Part shown: positions 11,739-26,700 of the stretch, piece after piece
How the letters are laid out: the number at the start of each line of letters is the position of its first letter
How positions within the stretch are numbered: position 1 is the stretch's first letter
Position numbers and translations under genes: made by a program
Source of the DNA: Apostichopus japonicus
Taxonomy: Eukaryota; Echinodermata; Holothuroidea; Aspidochirotida; Stichopodidae
Length of the DNA stretch: 64,000 nt
Direction: 5' to 3'
Assembly (NCBI RefSeq): GCF_037975245.1
Contig: NC_092568.1
Location: 8,319,001 to 8,383,000, forward strand
The notes under the pieces: model-generated
Databases searched by the model: none
Told to the model about the DNA's origin: nothing
The model's input: only the letters and a program-made list of their open reading frames with translations

Positions 11739-14700
11739 CCGAGTCAGGATCAACAGCGCCCCCACCTTTGATGGTCATCTTCATTGACTTGGGTGCACTT
11801 TTTACATATGCATCTAGAATAAAAAAATATAAACAAAAAATGTGTAAATCATGACTATTTACACCTTTTTGTTCCTTTTGGAGCATGTTTTTACAATTAG
11901 GAAGACCACTTCAGCTAGATGGGAAAACCATGGATTTTCTCCTGGATGAAATGCTCTCCTTACCTCGACCGGCCAAGAATCAAAACCACGACCTCCCAGA
12001 TGTAAGTAAGTATATGTAAGTACTGCTAATGCAGCTACATTCATACACTCGACCATAGTAACTACAGTAAGACATATTTTAATGATGAATAGATCTTATG
12101 TTGGAATCACTGCTTAAGAATTTAAAGCAGTTTACAATTGTTAAGGAACCCACATTAACTCATTACAACTCTGTTAAAACAATTGTTAAGGGACCCACCC
12201 ACATTAAGTCATCACAACTCTGTTAAAATATGAATGTCTTGCAATTTGGAATTACAATCTGAAACTTTATCAGGAAGTGTACTTAAAAGGAAAAGGGTGA
12301 GCAACAAATTTACTGAATATCTATCGATTCTGTGGCCTCAGAGTTTATAACTCTTATGACTTTTGGATGGCCCTTGGCATTATCTTCTAACACCAAATAA
12401 TGACTTTGTTTGCTTTTTATGACTTGTCTAACTATTAATTCTTAAATGGCATTAAGGTTAGGATAAGGCTAAAGAGCACTTTCACTCACAGTGATATAAA
12501 CTTATATATCTTTCAGCTAAGTGAATTTATCGGGAGAGAGAAGGTCAAAGACAGTATATACCTTCATAAAGCCAAACCAATCTTTCTAGTAAGGGGTACT
12601 TGGAGAAACATGACAATAGTCCTCAATCGTCAGGCAGGTAAATCGAGACTTGTCAACCTGTTGATTGCACTGTACTGAAAATATGTTTTATTTGTGATTC
12701 TGATTGTCCATGACCATGTAAAATGGCATAACTGAGTACATTATACTACAGAAGGTATTTTCTTTCTTACAGAGATTAAAAAAGCTTCCTTGCTTTTTAT
12801 TTCCCCTTTCTTTTTGTTTCTGACAATATCATATATTTGCATTGTATAGGATATGTTCCTTTGTCTGTGTCAATAATCTGCATAATGCCACATCAAGAGA
12901 ATCTCGACGACCAGCAAAGTCCTTTGCGAGGCAGCTTTTACTTTCAGCACAGCATTGACTTTGTCTGTCCTTAATTTCTGGAATTTTAAACTATAGCAAC
13001 TATTTAGAATTTGTTTATATTTATGAGTCTTTGTATTCGATAAATCAAGTTTCCTTAACATCTCAGCCACCAGACTCATTGCTCTTAATTGTTTTAAGTG
13101 GAATTTAATAACTATTCCTCCAGGTGGGCTAGTTTGGTTGGTTTCATTTTATAGTTCTAAAACTTTCTCATTGATTAATTGGGGCTTGTATTAATTAATG
13201 TGTTAAGTCCACATGAAACCTCTGGTTATTCCAAATACTTGTTTTCCTCAGTGGTTATTCCAACTGGAACTCACTTGATGCATTGTTGCCCCCCCCCCAC
13301 CCCCAGAAATGGCAATTCACAAAAATGAACCCATGAGGTAGGGCAGACAGAGGTTCAAACGACAACAATAAAACTACAACCAAACATTAGTAATAGATTT
13401 TTGAAAACCTACAGCTGTTTACGAGCCTTTTAATGAAGTCTTCCTTTATAAACGTTAGATATTCTGTGTACAATAACAGTACCTCCCTTTATCTTAAGGG
13501 GAAGGGTCTGTGATCTCAAATCAATGACAGTATAGATAGCCAAACATCATCTTTACCACATCCTTCCTATGGCTATTTATGGCAGTACACATCGGTGTAA
13601 AATTGTTGTTTACAAACAAGACAATAGAGGACATTATTCCCCATTTATTTTGAGGATATTTGTGGGTTTTTTTTTCATAAGAAGTTGGGCATCTTTGGTG
13701 AGAACAATTTTTAGCTTCAATTTGGCTGAAGATATTTCATTACTACTTTAATGACATAAGGTTACTGACTCATTTCCTTGGCTTACCCTCCAATCTTTTC
13801 GTCGTGGCCGATTTACGGACACCATCCACAGTTGTCTCCGCAATTCTGTTGTGCGGCTGAAGAGAGGAGATGAAACATAAATAGCATGAAAAAGGCATGG
13901 ACAATGAAAGGTGGTATAAATACGACTGGTTACCAACGTTCTGGTGAGGAGTAGCATGTCACTAGCGAATTTTATACAAAGATATCAAACAGAAGGGTTA
14001 AAAAGTGGACAGTTATGTGCAAATTTTAGTCCTTGCGAAGTATCAAACTTTTACTAAAATCAATTCCAAAAAGTTGCTTAAAGGCATTGAAGACTCGCCC
14101 CAAACCCCGTGCCGCGCTCTGAAAAAGTTAACTTTCCGTTGCTTGCAAGTAAAGTTTTCTTCTTGTCGCTACAAAATGCAGACAGTAATGAAACGTGATA
14201 CCTTGTAATCTTTTATCTAGACCTGAGATGTCCATCGCTGCTATGTACACTGTGTTGTGGTTATTGACCGTAGCTGTATGTATTGACTGTACACTAGTGT
14301 CTAATTACCGACGGTAGCAAGCAGTGTGAGTGTATTTTCTGGGATCAATGGTGGTGTCTAACACTTCTGTTACACCTCATTCGAAACTAGGTCAGATTAC
14401 CGGCATGAGACTTTTCTTTGTGCGCGAGTCTTCACTCCCTTTAAAGTAAAGAGGAACTTACATCAGAGCCCCAGTCACAGATGCTATGTTCTGTTATTTG
14501 TAGTGCAGCGCCCCCAGTTTTCACAGATTGAAGAAACTCCTCAGAAACAACGTGAACGTCACATTTCTTGGCATCTTTTATCTTCTTTGTCATCTTCTCA
14601 ACTTCAGCTGCAAGAGACCGTAAGGATGAATTTATATTACCCTTGTAAAAAGTGATATTACTAATAGTGTAATTAACTGAGAATCCTCAGCATGTGTACC

Positions 14701-17700
14701 TTAACTGAAGTTTGTTGAAACAATTCTGTTTTTTTTCCACCCCATCTCACTAGAAACTGCGACAACTACAGCGCAACTAGAAGCAACTGATTATGCTAGC
14801 AGGACGAGAAAGACAAAACTCAAATAATAATGGCTGGCAGGGTAGGATGGTGACCACTTTCTTTAACCTGGTGGAAGAATTAGGACATCTTCACCACAGT
14901 AGATCAAGGATTCAAGCAGGACTCAAAAGATGGTTAAAGAAGGTGATATTGGATTGTTAAAAATAAACAACGTAATGAAAAATTGGGTGGAAGCAAATCA
15001 AATAAAGGTTTTTATTCCTCTTTGTACAACACACTTGGTAAAACAAGAGTTATTTGGGCCAGTTACTTGGTAGTTACATCGACCATTTTACTTTGCGCAT
15101 TTCCAGTTGGAATTATGCAGGGAATACTTCAACAGCACCCTCTATTGGCAACCTATCAGTGACTTTCAAATTTTCTCCCATATTTCATCAATGAGTATAA
15201 TATAGTCAACATCTCGTAATACACAAAGTATGAAGTCGAGTGTTTGGGAAGATTTCAACAACAATTTCACTTTGAGCAAGTGCGGTTGGGATTAAGAAAG
15301 GGTTTACTGCAATAGCACCCTCTAATTCCAGACTCTCTTACTCCACTCACCTTCGTTACTGATGACGCATGCGACCGACGGGGTTACTGTAGCAACAACT
15401 GATCCACCCAAAGATTCTATTTCAGTTTTGAGTTGTTGTTTGGTCTTGTTGAGTTTCCCCTGCACAACAATCTTACAGCCTTCGAGCACCTTCTTCTCAC
15501 GACTGTAAATAGTGAAAGTAAAAACCAAATCGGGTTAATGGTCATATATTATACACATGGGAATATTAGCAGAACGAGATGCCAATATCAAATTGTCCTT
15601 CTAAACTTTATCCTACCTTACTAAAATAGCTTTCCATCAGATGGGATCATGACAGTGTGTGATATGACTTTTTGTATGGTTTCCAGTGGCGTAACATATT
15701 AGGCAAAAAGGTTGAAGGGAAACTTTCACAAATTTATTTACTGAGTTTTGCCTGATTCCTCCTTTCCAGTTACTGTTGTTTATTTAATTTTCCTTTTAGT
15801 AGACAGGGAGGACAGACAACTTAATTAACGAGAAACCTTCTTCTTCAGCCTTCCTCCAACAACACATTTGGTCTAAAGGATTTGATTTGTATTTATTCAA
15901 AGTCATACCAAAGATGGCAATAAATTAATAAATCTCAAAACTGGCAGATGTAATTCAAGTACTCCAAGTAACTTGAATCCTCAGGAAACTTCTCCACCTT
16001 CACCTCCCCCTTTCCCCCCCCCCCTACCCCCAACCCAAGAAACCTATCTTTCTCTTGCAGATTATCTCACCTTTCCTTGGACTGTGATGAGGAACCAGCG
16101 ACTTCAGTTTCAGGTGGGAACACTCTTACTCCTTTGTTGTAGGGTTTGAATTTAAACGATCCACTGAAAGGAAAATGTATAACTAATATCTCACTGTTGA
16201 AAGGACAGATTTAACATTAATAGTTACCATAGATTACAAAGAAAACTACAGAGATCAATCTTCATCACATAGATTTTGATACAGCAAAACACAAATGGTT
16301 ACAGCACAAATATTCAGAACTACATTCAAAACCTAATACAAGGCATACTCATATGTAAATTATATTCATTTATTTTTCATTTTATTTTTTTTATAAAATT
16401 ATCAACTAGGATGAGATTGCTACCAACTTCCAAATCTGTTCCAAATTAGATATCCATCCCTTAGTTGGTGGCTATCTGTTTCAAACCTTTTCTTTCTTTC
16501 TTACAGAAAGCCACTGTTACCCTTGCATACCTTGTAACCCACACAACACCCCGCTCACATTTAATACCTGAAGTCAGAAAGCAGCAGAGAATAGATTTCT
16601 AGGAAAATTTTAATTGATTAATCTGAGATCTCCTCTAATCTATGATACCACAATTATAAAAATCCATCATACTTGCTTCCCAAAAGCTTGACACATGATT
16701 TGTTTCAATATTCCCAGAAATCAGTTGAGTTGTTTCAATAGAACATATTGATATCCAGTAGCTACATTAAATATCCCATTTTGTAATGTAGCTTTCAAAC
16801 ACTTGGTCAAATATGCCTAATTGTGGACTTTACCCTCATACTAATTCACTACTTTAAAACAATCTGACAAAACTTGCATAATAGTCATATGTCCTTACCT
16901 ACAACGGCAGCATGGCATTTAGCTATAACATCTAATAAACACAGTTGGACCATAAATCAGATAATGTGTGGATTTAAATGGTGTGAAGACTTGCGCACAA
17001 AGAAACGTCTCATGCCGGTAATCTGACCTAGTTTCGAATTAGGTGTAACAGAAGTGTTAGACACCACCATCGATCTCAGAAAATACACACGCAGCTTGCT
17101 ACCGTCGGTAATTAGACACTAGTGTACAGTCAATGCATAAACAGCTACGATCAATACCCACAACACAGTGTACATTGCAGCCATGGACATCTCAGGTCTA
17201 GATAAAAGATAACAAGGTATTACGTTTCATTTCTGTCTGCATTATGTAGCGACAAGAAGAAATATTCACTTGCAAGCAACGGAAAGTTAACTTTTTCAGA
17301 GCACGGCACGCGGTTTGGGGCGAGTCTTCAATGCCTTTAATGCTCACACATATTCATATAACTCAGATTATCATCTGTCATGATTAGTATGGCCTTAATA
17401 ATATAATATGTTTATATATGCTTAATAGTACAGCATCAACATACCATTGTGTATCACATCTGAAACATTATTTGACCATGAACCTAACACTTTGTTGATT
17501 TCATACTGATATACTGATATTCATTAACCATCCCACTCATTATCTAATTTCGATAACATGGCCAAATTTGCCTCTACCTTCATTATCAAAATACTATTTT
17601 GTATCGATGTAATCACATTTCCTGGCAGATACACTTGATAATTTGCAGGTTTTATTTATTTTTTTTCGTACTCACAGATATTCATTATCTGAGTACGCTT

Positions 17701-20700
17701 TTGGAATAATCCATGTAGTTCTTTTGGCCTCACGAGTGACATTTTGACATTTTGTCCACCCCGACAAGTTTCCTGTGCATCGATAGCCAACGCCTGTACT
17801 GCTCGCTACGAGTTGACCATCTTTACACTCCAAGCATCTTTCCAGAGCTCCAAATGCCATTCCATCGGCAACACGATCCAGAAGCTAAAACAGGACATAT
17901 TCAACATGAAATAGTCTATTAATGACAATTTAAGTAATAACAACAAAACATGTAGCGTTTCTTAACACTGATATATTTCTGCTGTTGCACTGCAGTTTTC
18001 TTTGATAAAGTGATGGTTACCAATCGATAGCTGAAACTGATAAAATATTTGTTGATTCTTTTATACTGCTTTCAGAAGATGCTCTATTTGCTGACAAAAA
18101 CACTGATTTCATATAGATACTCCATGTGATTAACGCAAGAATCTATACAGTTCTTTCCCCAAAGAACAACAGGATGTAGAAAACTCTATGGAAGCCTTCA
18201 ATGTTTTTTAGTTGAAAATGTTACAAAAGATGTCTTCTTTTAAGAATTACAGAGTTGTATCTATTGGAATGATTCTTATTCTTTTGTTTTCCCTGTTTGT
18301 CTCTGAGAAAATCATTCCTTGTAACTTAAACATGGCATGACTATGTTGCTACGACCGATTGTTTACAACAAAACAAACTGCAAACGTTAATCAACAAACT
18401 TGAATGGCGTTGCATTAGAAAGTGTCATTTTTCACTGGCAGTTAGTTCATAGACACCTACCTTGGCTTCCCCAGTGGGTAAATCTTGGTTATTTGCAGTC
18501 AGTAAGTTCTTCAAGTCCTTGTTTGCCACATTCTTGTAGAGTTCATCCCGGATTTTCCAGAGAAATTCACTCTGGACCTGAAAGAGAGTGACTATCCTTG
18601 GGCAGTGAAGTTCATACAAAACAAAGTTTGGTGCTATATATGGACTGAAAGCTTTAAAACACATTATACACCATAAAATTGAAGGTCTATAGATTACTAG
18701 GTTCATTGGCAGGAACCCAGTTAGGGGAGGGGGGGTAAATGTCTAACCAATGTTCAGTGGTGTTCAAGTTGCTGCCTCTGGTGGCACCATACCGGCTTGA
18801 ATATTCTTGCTGTGGGGTCATGACCAACCCCCAGTCCTCCAAAATCATGACCTTGGGGATAAAATGTCATTTCTAATACTGCAGTTATTTCCACTATGAC
18901 TGTCTGTTAATGTGCACTGACATCTGAAAATCTCATTCAGCATTCAGTTCTGTGTTAACTAAAGATATGTGTATGCATAGAATTTTTTGTCATTCCAATT
19001 TTTAACATGGAAACCGAAAACAACTCCTGCACAGCTGAATAAACGGAAATTTGCTACCTACTTCTGTAAACATTTCATTCCAAAAATGGCACGGGTATGT
19101 GTTATATTTCACCTTTGTATATTTCAATACTCAACGGACACTTTCTCTTTTGGTGATGTTAAATTCTGCAGTGCGTCATATCTTGACAGGCCACATGTTT
19201 AATGTTGAAGACTTAACTGTTTTTTTTTTACCATTTTTTCTTACCATTTGTGAAAACAAAATCGATTGCAGAGTGTCAACCAAGATCTCCTTTATAAATA
19301 ATTTGATTGATAAATACTGAACGGAAATTTGTTTCCCTATAGAATGGCCATTATAAAAGTTGGTCTTATGATGTTATTTTGTAGCAGTTGCAAGATCACT
19401 TGAGGTTAAACATGTAGTGTTAAATAATTTGGTTTTTGTAACAAGAAAAGATATTATGGAACGACATGAAAAGGGAGGACATTTTACATCCAACAATGGC
19501 CGTCAAAAAGACTAGAATAATTTTAAAAATCTAAATCCTTGAATATGACTATAGAACCTGAACATGCTCTATGGAAACAGACAGCGCAAGGATGCTGAAA
19601 TGGTGGTAGCAGGTGAAAAGGAAAAGTAGCTAATAATGTGCAGTGGGATATGCAGATGGGAACATCAATATGGCAAAATGGGAGAACATAGTGACTCAGG
19701 GGGTGCAGAGAGAGGGACAGCAACAGTGTAGACAAACACATGGAGATGCTTCATATGGCCTTCAGGTATTAACATTTGTTTGAATGACCTCAACTTCCCA
19801 CAAAGGGGAATTGTGTTGTATTTTCATCCTCTTTTATCCGGCAATAACTGAAAGTGTAACATCGTAAGAAGTTTAACGTCAAACTCCAGTTCAAATAATT
19901 TCAATAGAAAATCGAACACAGCAAACAAAAATATCCATGGCACATAGTTTGGAACAATTTCAACAAGGACCAAAGGGGACAACTCAACAAAATCTAAATT
20001 CACTTCTCCCCACCCCCCCACACCCCTTCCAAGCCTACCTATCAGCCTCTATGAAGCATATCCACTTTAAAACTGCCTTTTTATAGATTAGCAAATATTG
20101 GTAGTCTAAAAAACACTGCCAGGGAAGACCATTAGAGTGAATATCACACTCTAGGCAACAATTTCCAAGTTTTTGAGTTTTCAACTTTTAGCAAAAAGCA
20201 GTCAAATAAGATGTAAAATATATATGAATGTATGGTAGCACTATGATTGTTTAATAAGTGTGCCTAACTGGTTTCTTCTCCATTTCGATTTTGTTCTGTC
20301 TCTCAATCTGCATTTCTTTTCCTGTTTTATTTTTATTATTCACATATGACAAGATGTACAAAAATAATAACAGAGATTTCATTATATCTTAGCAAAAAAA
20401 TGTTTTATTGACAAAATCAAAGGTAAAAATGAAAAAATGCAGGCTTTGTATTGCAAGACAATGATTGGTTAAATTGTGGACGTGTAGACAATTGTGATTC
20501 ACTGAACTGATAAAAGTACATAATCATTGTTTTATATCCAAACTTCCTTATTATTAAAGCGACCATTATTGATTTATACACCCACAGTTTACCTCATTAT
20601 CATATATATGTCCTATGCATGTTAATACAAGCAACAGTTTAAAGATCAATCACTTTATTTATTTTGTTCATTTGTCCTCAGTAAACTTAGAAACATCCAG

Positions 20701-23700
20701 AAATATTGATGAATTTCTCAAAGTTCAAGTACGACGGAGAATTTGTCAATATATACTATATATTACGTATACTGTCGTTGATCGGTACACCGCAGTCGAA
20801 AGCCATAACGTCTATGGAATTTCATCCACGTGTGTTATAAAGAAAATGAAACTGCATACGTATTACGTTATGATATGATTCATATCTCACACTTGCAAAA
20901 AATGAAGCAATAAGGCAACCTATGGACACGTCACCAAATTAAAACAAGAGTAACAGAATGAAAGTAAGGATATCGTTTTGGAAGGTGCTTCAACCCCCAA
21001 CTAACACATACAACTGTAACGTATCAACAAACACATACAGCTGTTTAAACATATTTAGAGCTCAGTTTTTGCACTTGATCTGCCTCTGACCCACTAATGT
21101 TTAGGACTCGAAAATGCTTTATACGTATTTCAGTCATTAGATGGTACATGTTCTTGTGTATATTGTCATACAATTATATGCAATTCTCTCTTAACTTACA
21201 CACAGTACCGAAAACATAAAAAGAGGTATATACTCTTATCTGTAAAATGTTCTTTGATGGGTTCAGAGAACCACATAGCTTGTCTGAGATTTTACATGAT
21301 GAGCTGTAATGTAAACATAACCATTTATAACTTGTTAACCAGAGTTGTGACATGTTGCTTCTTTTTATTCTGGTAGAGTCGAGTCATAAATGCCAGTGAT
21401 TTCCTGACATGAGTCAAGGCGATAAGAGCACAGACTATTTTGTGTTCACTTCACGTTTTGAAATTTAGCGTCTCGAGTCACAACTCCTTACTACACTGCC
21501 TGTTACAGTTAGTGGGAGGGTCGTTTATCTGTTGTACAAGACTGCAAGACTTTGCACCGGTGTACAAAACATTGGAATTACAATACTTGCTCTCAAGCTG
21601 TGAATATCATGAGAATAACCGTTCTATGAGTGTCAGAGAAATGCTCAAAGGGTGTAGAATAAGAGCACTGTGACCATTTTTGTGTATATATATGTTGGTT
21701 TTCTTCAGAGTGGGTTCATTTCATTTCCTGTGTTTGTAGAAATGCGCACCAACACGAACCACTGAATAGTAAGCACCACAATTTAACAAATAATGTGGTT
21801 TAGTATAAAAATACTGCAGGAAAGGAAAAACAACCACTGGATAAATAAGTAGTAGCAATAACATGTGAAAAGGCATAAATCATTTAAAACTTTGGTATTA
21901 GCTATTACAGTACAATGGTTCTTGTACTGGATACTGTAAAATAGGGAGATACTGTTCGATAAGAATACTAATTAAAAAAATATGAAATAAGAAATACAAT
22001 CATACTGCTGCAGATTACAAAGAACATCTGTTTTCTTTTGCCTTCATTGTCTTAACCCATAAAATAAACCAAACCATGGTTACATATTGATAAGATATCA
22101 TCAAAACTTGTGTGAAATTTAAAACAGTATTTATAACATTATTATAAATGCTTTCTTGTAAACCTGGGATGATTTCTGGTTGACTACCAACTATGTCCCC
22201 AATCGGTAAAATAAACCCAAAGGGATATGATGTTTTGATCACTCTTTAAGAACAATTCAACTTCAAGCAGAAATGTGACTTGTTAGTTCCCTCTAATTTA
22301 GAGTTTACATTCTTGAACGGATTCTACGTTCACTGTAACAACAGAGATGAACCACAAGCACAAACCACAGAGCCCATATAAAAACTTAAATGTATTTTAT
22401 GGTACGGTAGCACATTTCTAAATGCGAGGCTAATTAGGATCTTCACCTTCAATCACAGTCAGTAGAAGAATCAGCTAGACAATCAAATTCATAGATCACA
22501 GGGAAGTTCTATTAACTCCAAACTTCCTTTCGGGATAAGACGTGTGTAACTGCTAACTAGATGAGCTACAGTGTATCAAATGATAAACTGTTCCCTACCG
22601 TACTAGCCTTATGCGTTTAGCTACATTCTGTTAATTAAACCACACTATTAATTAAGTACATTTTGCATCATTTGAACGGCAATATGATCTACAGAATTTA
22701 AGACAAAAGGATAGCAAGAGAGTAGCAATTTACTCATTTCCACGATTGAGGATTCTATGAAATGAAAGTTTCCCATTTATTTGTCACAAAATCTTGTGAG
22801 TTTGGGTGACCAAGTAGGTATATGGAAAATATGACACCTGGGGTGGCAACTAGCTCGACAGGAAGCAGTAGCCGCGAATATATGACAAGATATGTACGAC
22901 TTAAAATTTAGAAATTTGGCAAGATTTGGAGAGGAAATAAGTTTTTTGGCAACTGAATTTCAGAAGAGAGCTGGCATTGGTAATGTTAAAAGAGAAACAA
23001 TAAAATTTCTAAAAGATAAAAGTTAATAAAAAAAATAAATAGAGCAACATCTTTAAAATATAGGGTGGGATAACATGGATAAAATTATCAAGATAGTCTC
23101 AGCTGCAATAAAAGTTAGAATATGATTAAAAATCAGGGGGGAAAAAATTGCACAGAACACTATTGTTTTCAGTGAGCTAATATTTCAGCAGATGTAATTT
23201 GGAGTTCGTTCATTAACAAAGACAATTGAAGAAAAGATCTTGAAAGTTGCATTTTGTCGAGCTAAAAAACAACCTATGTTGAAGACGTTTCCCTGCATAT
23301 TGATTTTAGGTGGGATTTTAAATTAAAAGACACGTCATTCCCTTTGGTGCAAAATCATTTGCCGTCACAGGAACGAATAAATCTAGTCGCTGAATTACGA
23401 GCTGGCTTCTGATATTGCTACCTGGTTCAAATAAATTTCTAAATATAAATAACTGCCTTATGAGAGCAAAATTAATGTCATAGCACAAAGATGGTAGATT
23501 GTGGGATTAAATACCAGGTGGAGCTATATGGAGCTGGCGAAAATATTACCTTCTAGTTATATAGATCAACATTACTCTGGTAAACAGTAAGTGAATGTGG
23601 AGAGTGGTAGAATACAGCTATGAAATGAAGCAATGAAAAGCGTCATAGCAATCTTCAGACTATTACAACCCAATCAGCTGATTGGATAATCCAAAGCATA

Positions 23701-26700
23701 GTAGAAAGATTAGTTCTATCTGACATTGGCTGCTCTTTTTCCTCTCTTTTTGTTAAATTTCAACACAAAATCACCTTTCACCTCTCAAAGCTGTAGGAAT
23801 CAATCCTCTGAGTTTTATAATACTTTCAAAAAAATTTAAAGACAAAAGTTATTCAGTGAACATATGGTGGAAGAGTTGATCATATGAGTCTGCTTTACAA
23901 ATAAAAATCACTTATAAATTATAAAATAGAACTAAAAGACTCAAAGGGTATAGTAGAAAGATCATAATTTAATTTCAATTTCAGTTAAAATTACACTGAA
24001 CTGCATTGCATGCCATTGTTCAGTATGCCTATAGTCATTACGGTGGGTATTAGATCATTACATGTTTCCTCCACTTCCTTGATTTAGATCAGACGCCCAC
24101 TTCTCAAGCCCAAAACAAACAAAAGCAACACAAGTAAGAGAAGTTCAACTAAAGACTGTAACACTACAATATAACAAATGGAAGTATATTTCCCTTTCAA
24201 AGGGATGCAAAACTTAAGGCTTTTATGAAGAAAAAAAAGGACCAAAATGTCTTAGAAATTTCCCAGCTGCGTTGGAATTGATTATTATCATGATGGAGAA
24301 TGACGTTACGCACAGGTGGTATCACCATCGTCTTCGCGCCATTTTATTTAGCGGCGGAGGCTTTCCCCTTAGGTTTAGTGTTCTTTTTATCCTTGCTTAC
24401 CTTCATAGCGGTCTCCTCTTTGCTAAGGACAGGTTTTTTGGGTTTACTCTCGGCTTTCGCCTTCTTCGGAGCTGGTCCTTCATCTTTGGCGCTCGATTTT
24501 CTCTTTCTGCACAAAATACAAAATAAGATAAGCTTAAAAAAAAAAGAAAAGACATACACACAATTTTCCATAGTTACATGAATTAAATGATCAAGTAAAG
24601 CACAGGGTTACTACACCTCCGCAATTTGTCCTGGACCTGGGCGTGTCCTCTTCTTTTCTAACATAAAATTAGCAATCCAGGTGGATTGACAAAAATTTTA
24701 AAAATGTCTAGAGTTTTAGATTGTTCCAACACAGAAGTAATGCATACAGTGGGAGAGCTTTCTCAACAGTGATTTTTGGACACCTAGCTAACTACAATTT
24801 CATCACAGAACAGTAAATTGTCAATGGTGACATTCCTTGAACCATTCTGATCTTACGTTGACATTGAGCTTTTAGCTACAAATCTGATACCGTTTTCACG
24901 AAGCGATCAAAATGTTACTGTTTTTTCCCACAAAGAGCAAGGAGAATTCCTCTATTTAGATCACTCCTCCAGGCCACCACAATTTGTCTTTCTATCTTAA
25001 GATAAAATATGGTACATTACCTTGGACCTTCACAAATAGACCAAAAAAAAAGGTCACCGACATGTTTTGATAATTTAGTGTACTATTTCAGCATAGTTTC
25101 TGTATAATGCGTACAGAGCTACTGCTGTCATATTATATGGGGGATCCTAAGCAAAGTAGGTCCTGCTATAGTCTAGCTGCATGGGTAACGGTTATGTGAA
25201 AGTTTATCAAATATCAACTATGATACACAAATTATTAACACCATTAAAGCAGCTGAATGGTTTAACATCATAAATGGTTTACATGGTTACATAAAAAGTA
25301 CATAAACTGTTCTCTGTCTTGTGTAAGAAGTCGAAAATTAACTGGTGAGTGAACCTCCACCACGATTCTAATATGCAAAGAACGTTAGGCTACATACATT
25401 AGTGTGGTAGGATTCATTTGTTTCGAGAAGCGACAGTTTGTGATAACATCATAAAGCAAACATAGTAAAAGTAGCTGTACAGAGATAATTTAGATTCTTA
25501 GTATATATATCACCAAATTTAACTCTGAAAACATGTAACATGATACTCTGAGCTACATATCAAGGATAGGATATTGGATACAACATCCTATTTGACTGTT
25601 ACAGACTCGAACCACTTTAAAAGAAAAAAGGAACAGTGTTCTGTAGTGAAGTACTCTTAACCATAACCCTGAGCCCTTCTTTCTGGGCAAAAAAATTTCA
25701 CAAACTTCAAAGAAACAAGGGAACCATCTCTGAGTGATAAACATTAACATAACATGTTTCCCTCTAACTTAGTATGCTCTGTACGATCAGACTGGGCTCA
25801 CCCTAGCTTCTTCTGAAGTTCTTTCTGGTCTTCATCTTTCAGCTTATCAAACCCAGGAATGGCACTTGCAACACCCATTGAGGGCCAAGCGAGCTCCTTG
25901 AGTCGGTCTTCCTTGCAGAAGCAATCAACGTGGTGCCACATGTCCAATGGCCCAGGGATCCCCTTGGCAACAGCAGCTGCAAGATCTCGCTTTGAGACTC
26001 TGACAGTGTCCTGTGATGGACCAAAATTGATGAGAAATATCTTACAAAAATTTCTATGGTATTTCTTCTCAATCCAAAGGTCATTGCAAACAGGGATGTC
26101 TGGACCGACTTCAATATAGACATGTTGTAACTGCACTTAGTTTTGGGTGACATAACATGCTCTTTGGGTGACATAACATGCTCTTTGGGTGACATAACAT
26201 GCTCTTTGGGTGACATAACATGCTCTTTGGGTGACATAACATGCTCTTTGGGTGACATAACATGCTCTTTGGGTGACATAACATGCTCTTTCTTAAAAAC
26301 ATACCAGGATTTGTCTCAATAACCAACCGTGAAGAGTTCGCATTATCCAATCTAAATGTACAACACTAATTTAGTTCCTTAATTCAGTACCATGTGTAAT
26401 AGAAAATCTAGTACCCACATCCTTTTAATTTGCATAGGTCATAACAGCAGGGCTAAGTTAACAGTGAATGTGGACCACTTTGACAAGTAAGCCTGTAGTG
26501 CCACTTTCTCAGAAAACTATGGCGCGAGAAAATACTTTCTGTACGCCTGGAGAATATATAAATATTTACTTTAAGGGAATAAATATAATTTCCAGGGAAT
26601 ATAATGTGTATACATACATATATATATAAATATGTATAAAATGTATTTTTGAAGTTAACCATGTATGTGTTATGCAAGTACAGCATATATATATTTGTAC

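Noticed and set aside
11881-12055. Second tRNA-derived SINE (minus strand, GGTTTTGATTC as B box)
   Set aside because: The B-box match is weak and no A box or tail could be defined.
25839-26350. Open frames made of repeated MSPKEHV or SMLCHPK units
   Set aside because: They arise from the 21-bp minisatellite. The real PARP1 exon 4 ends at an acceptor at 26011, before the array.
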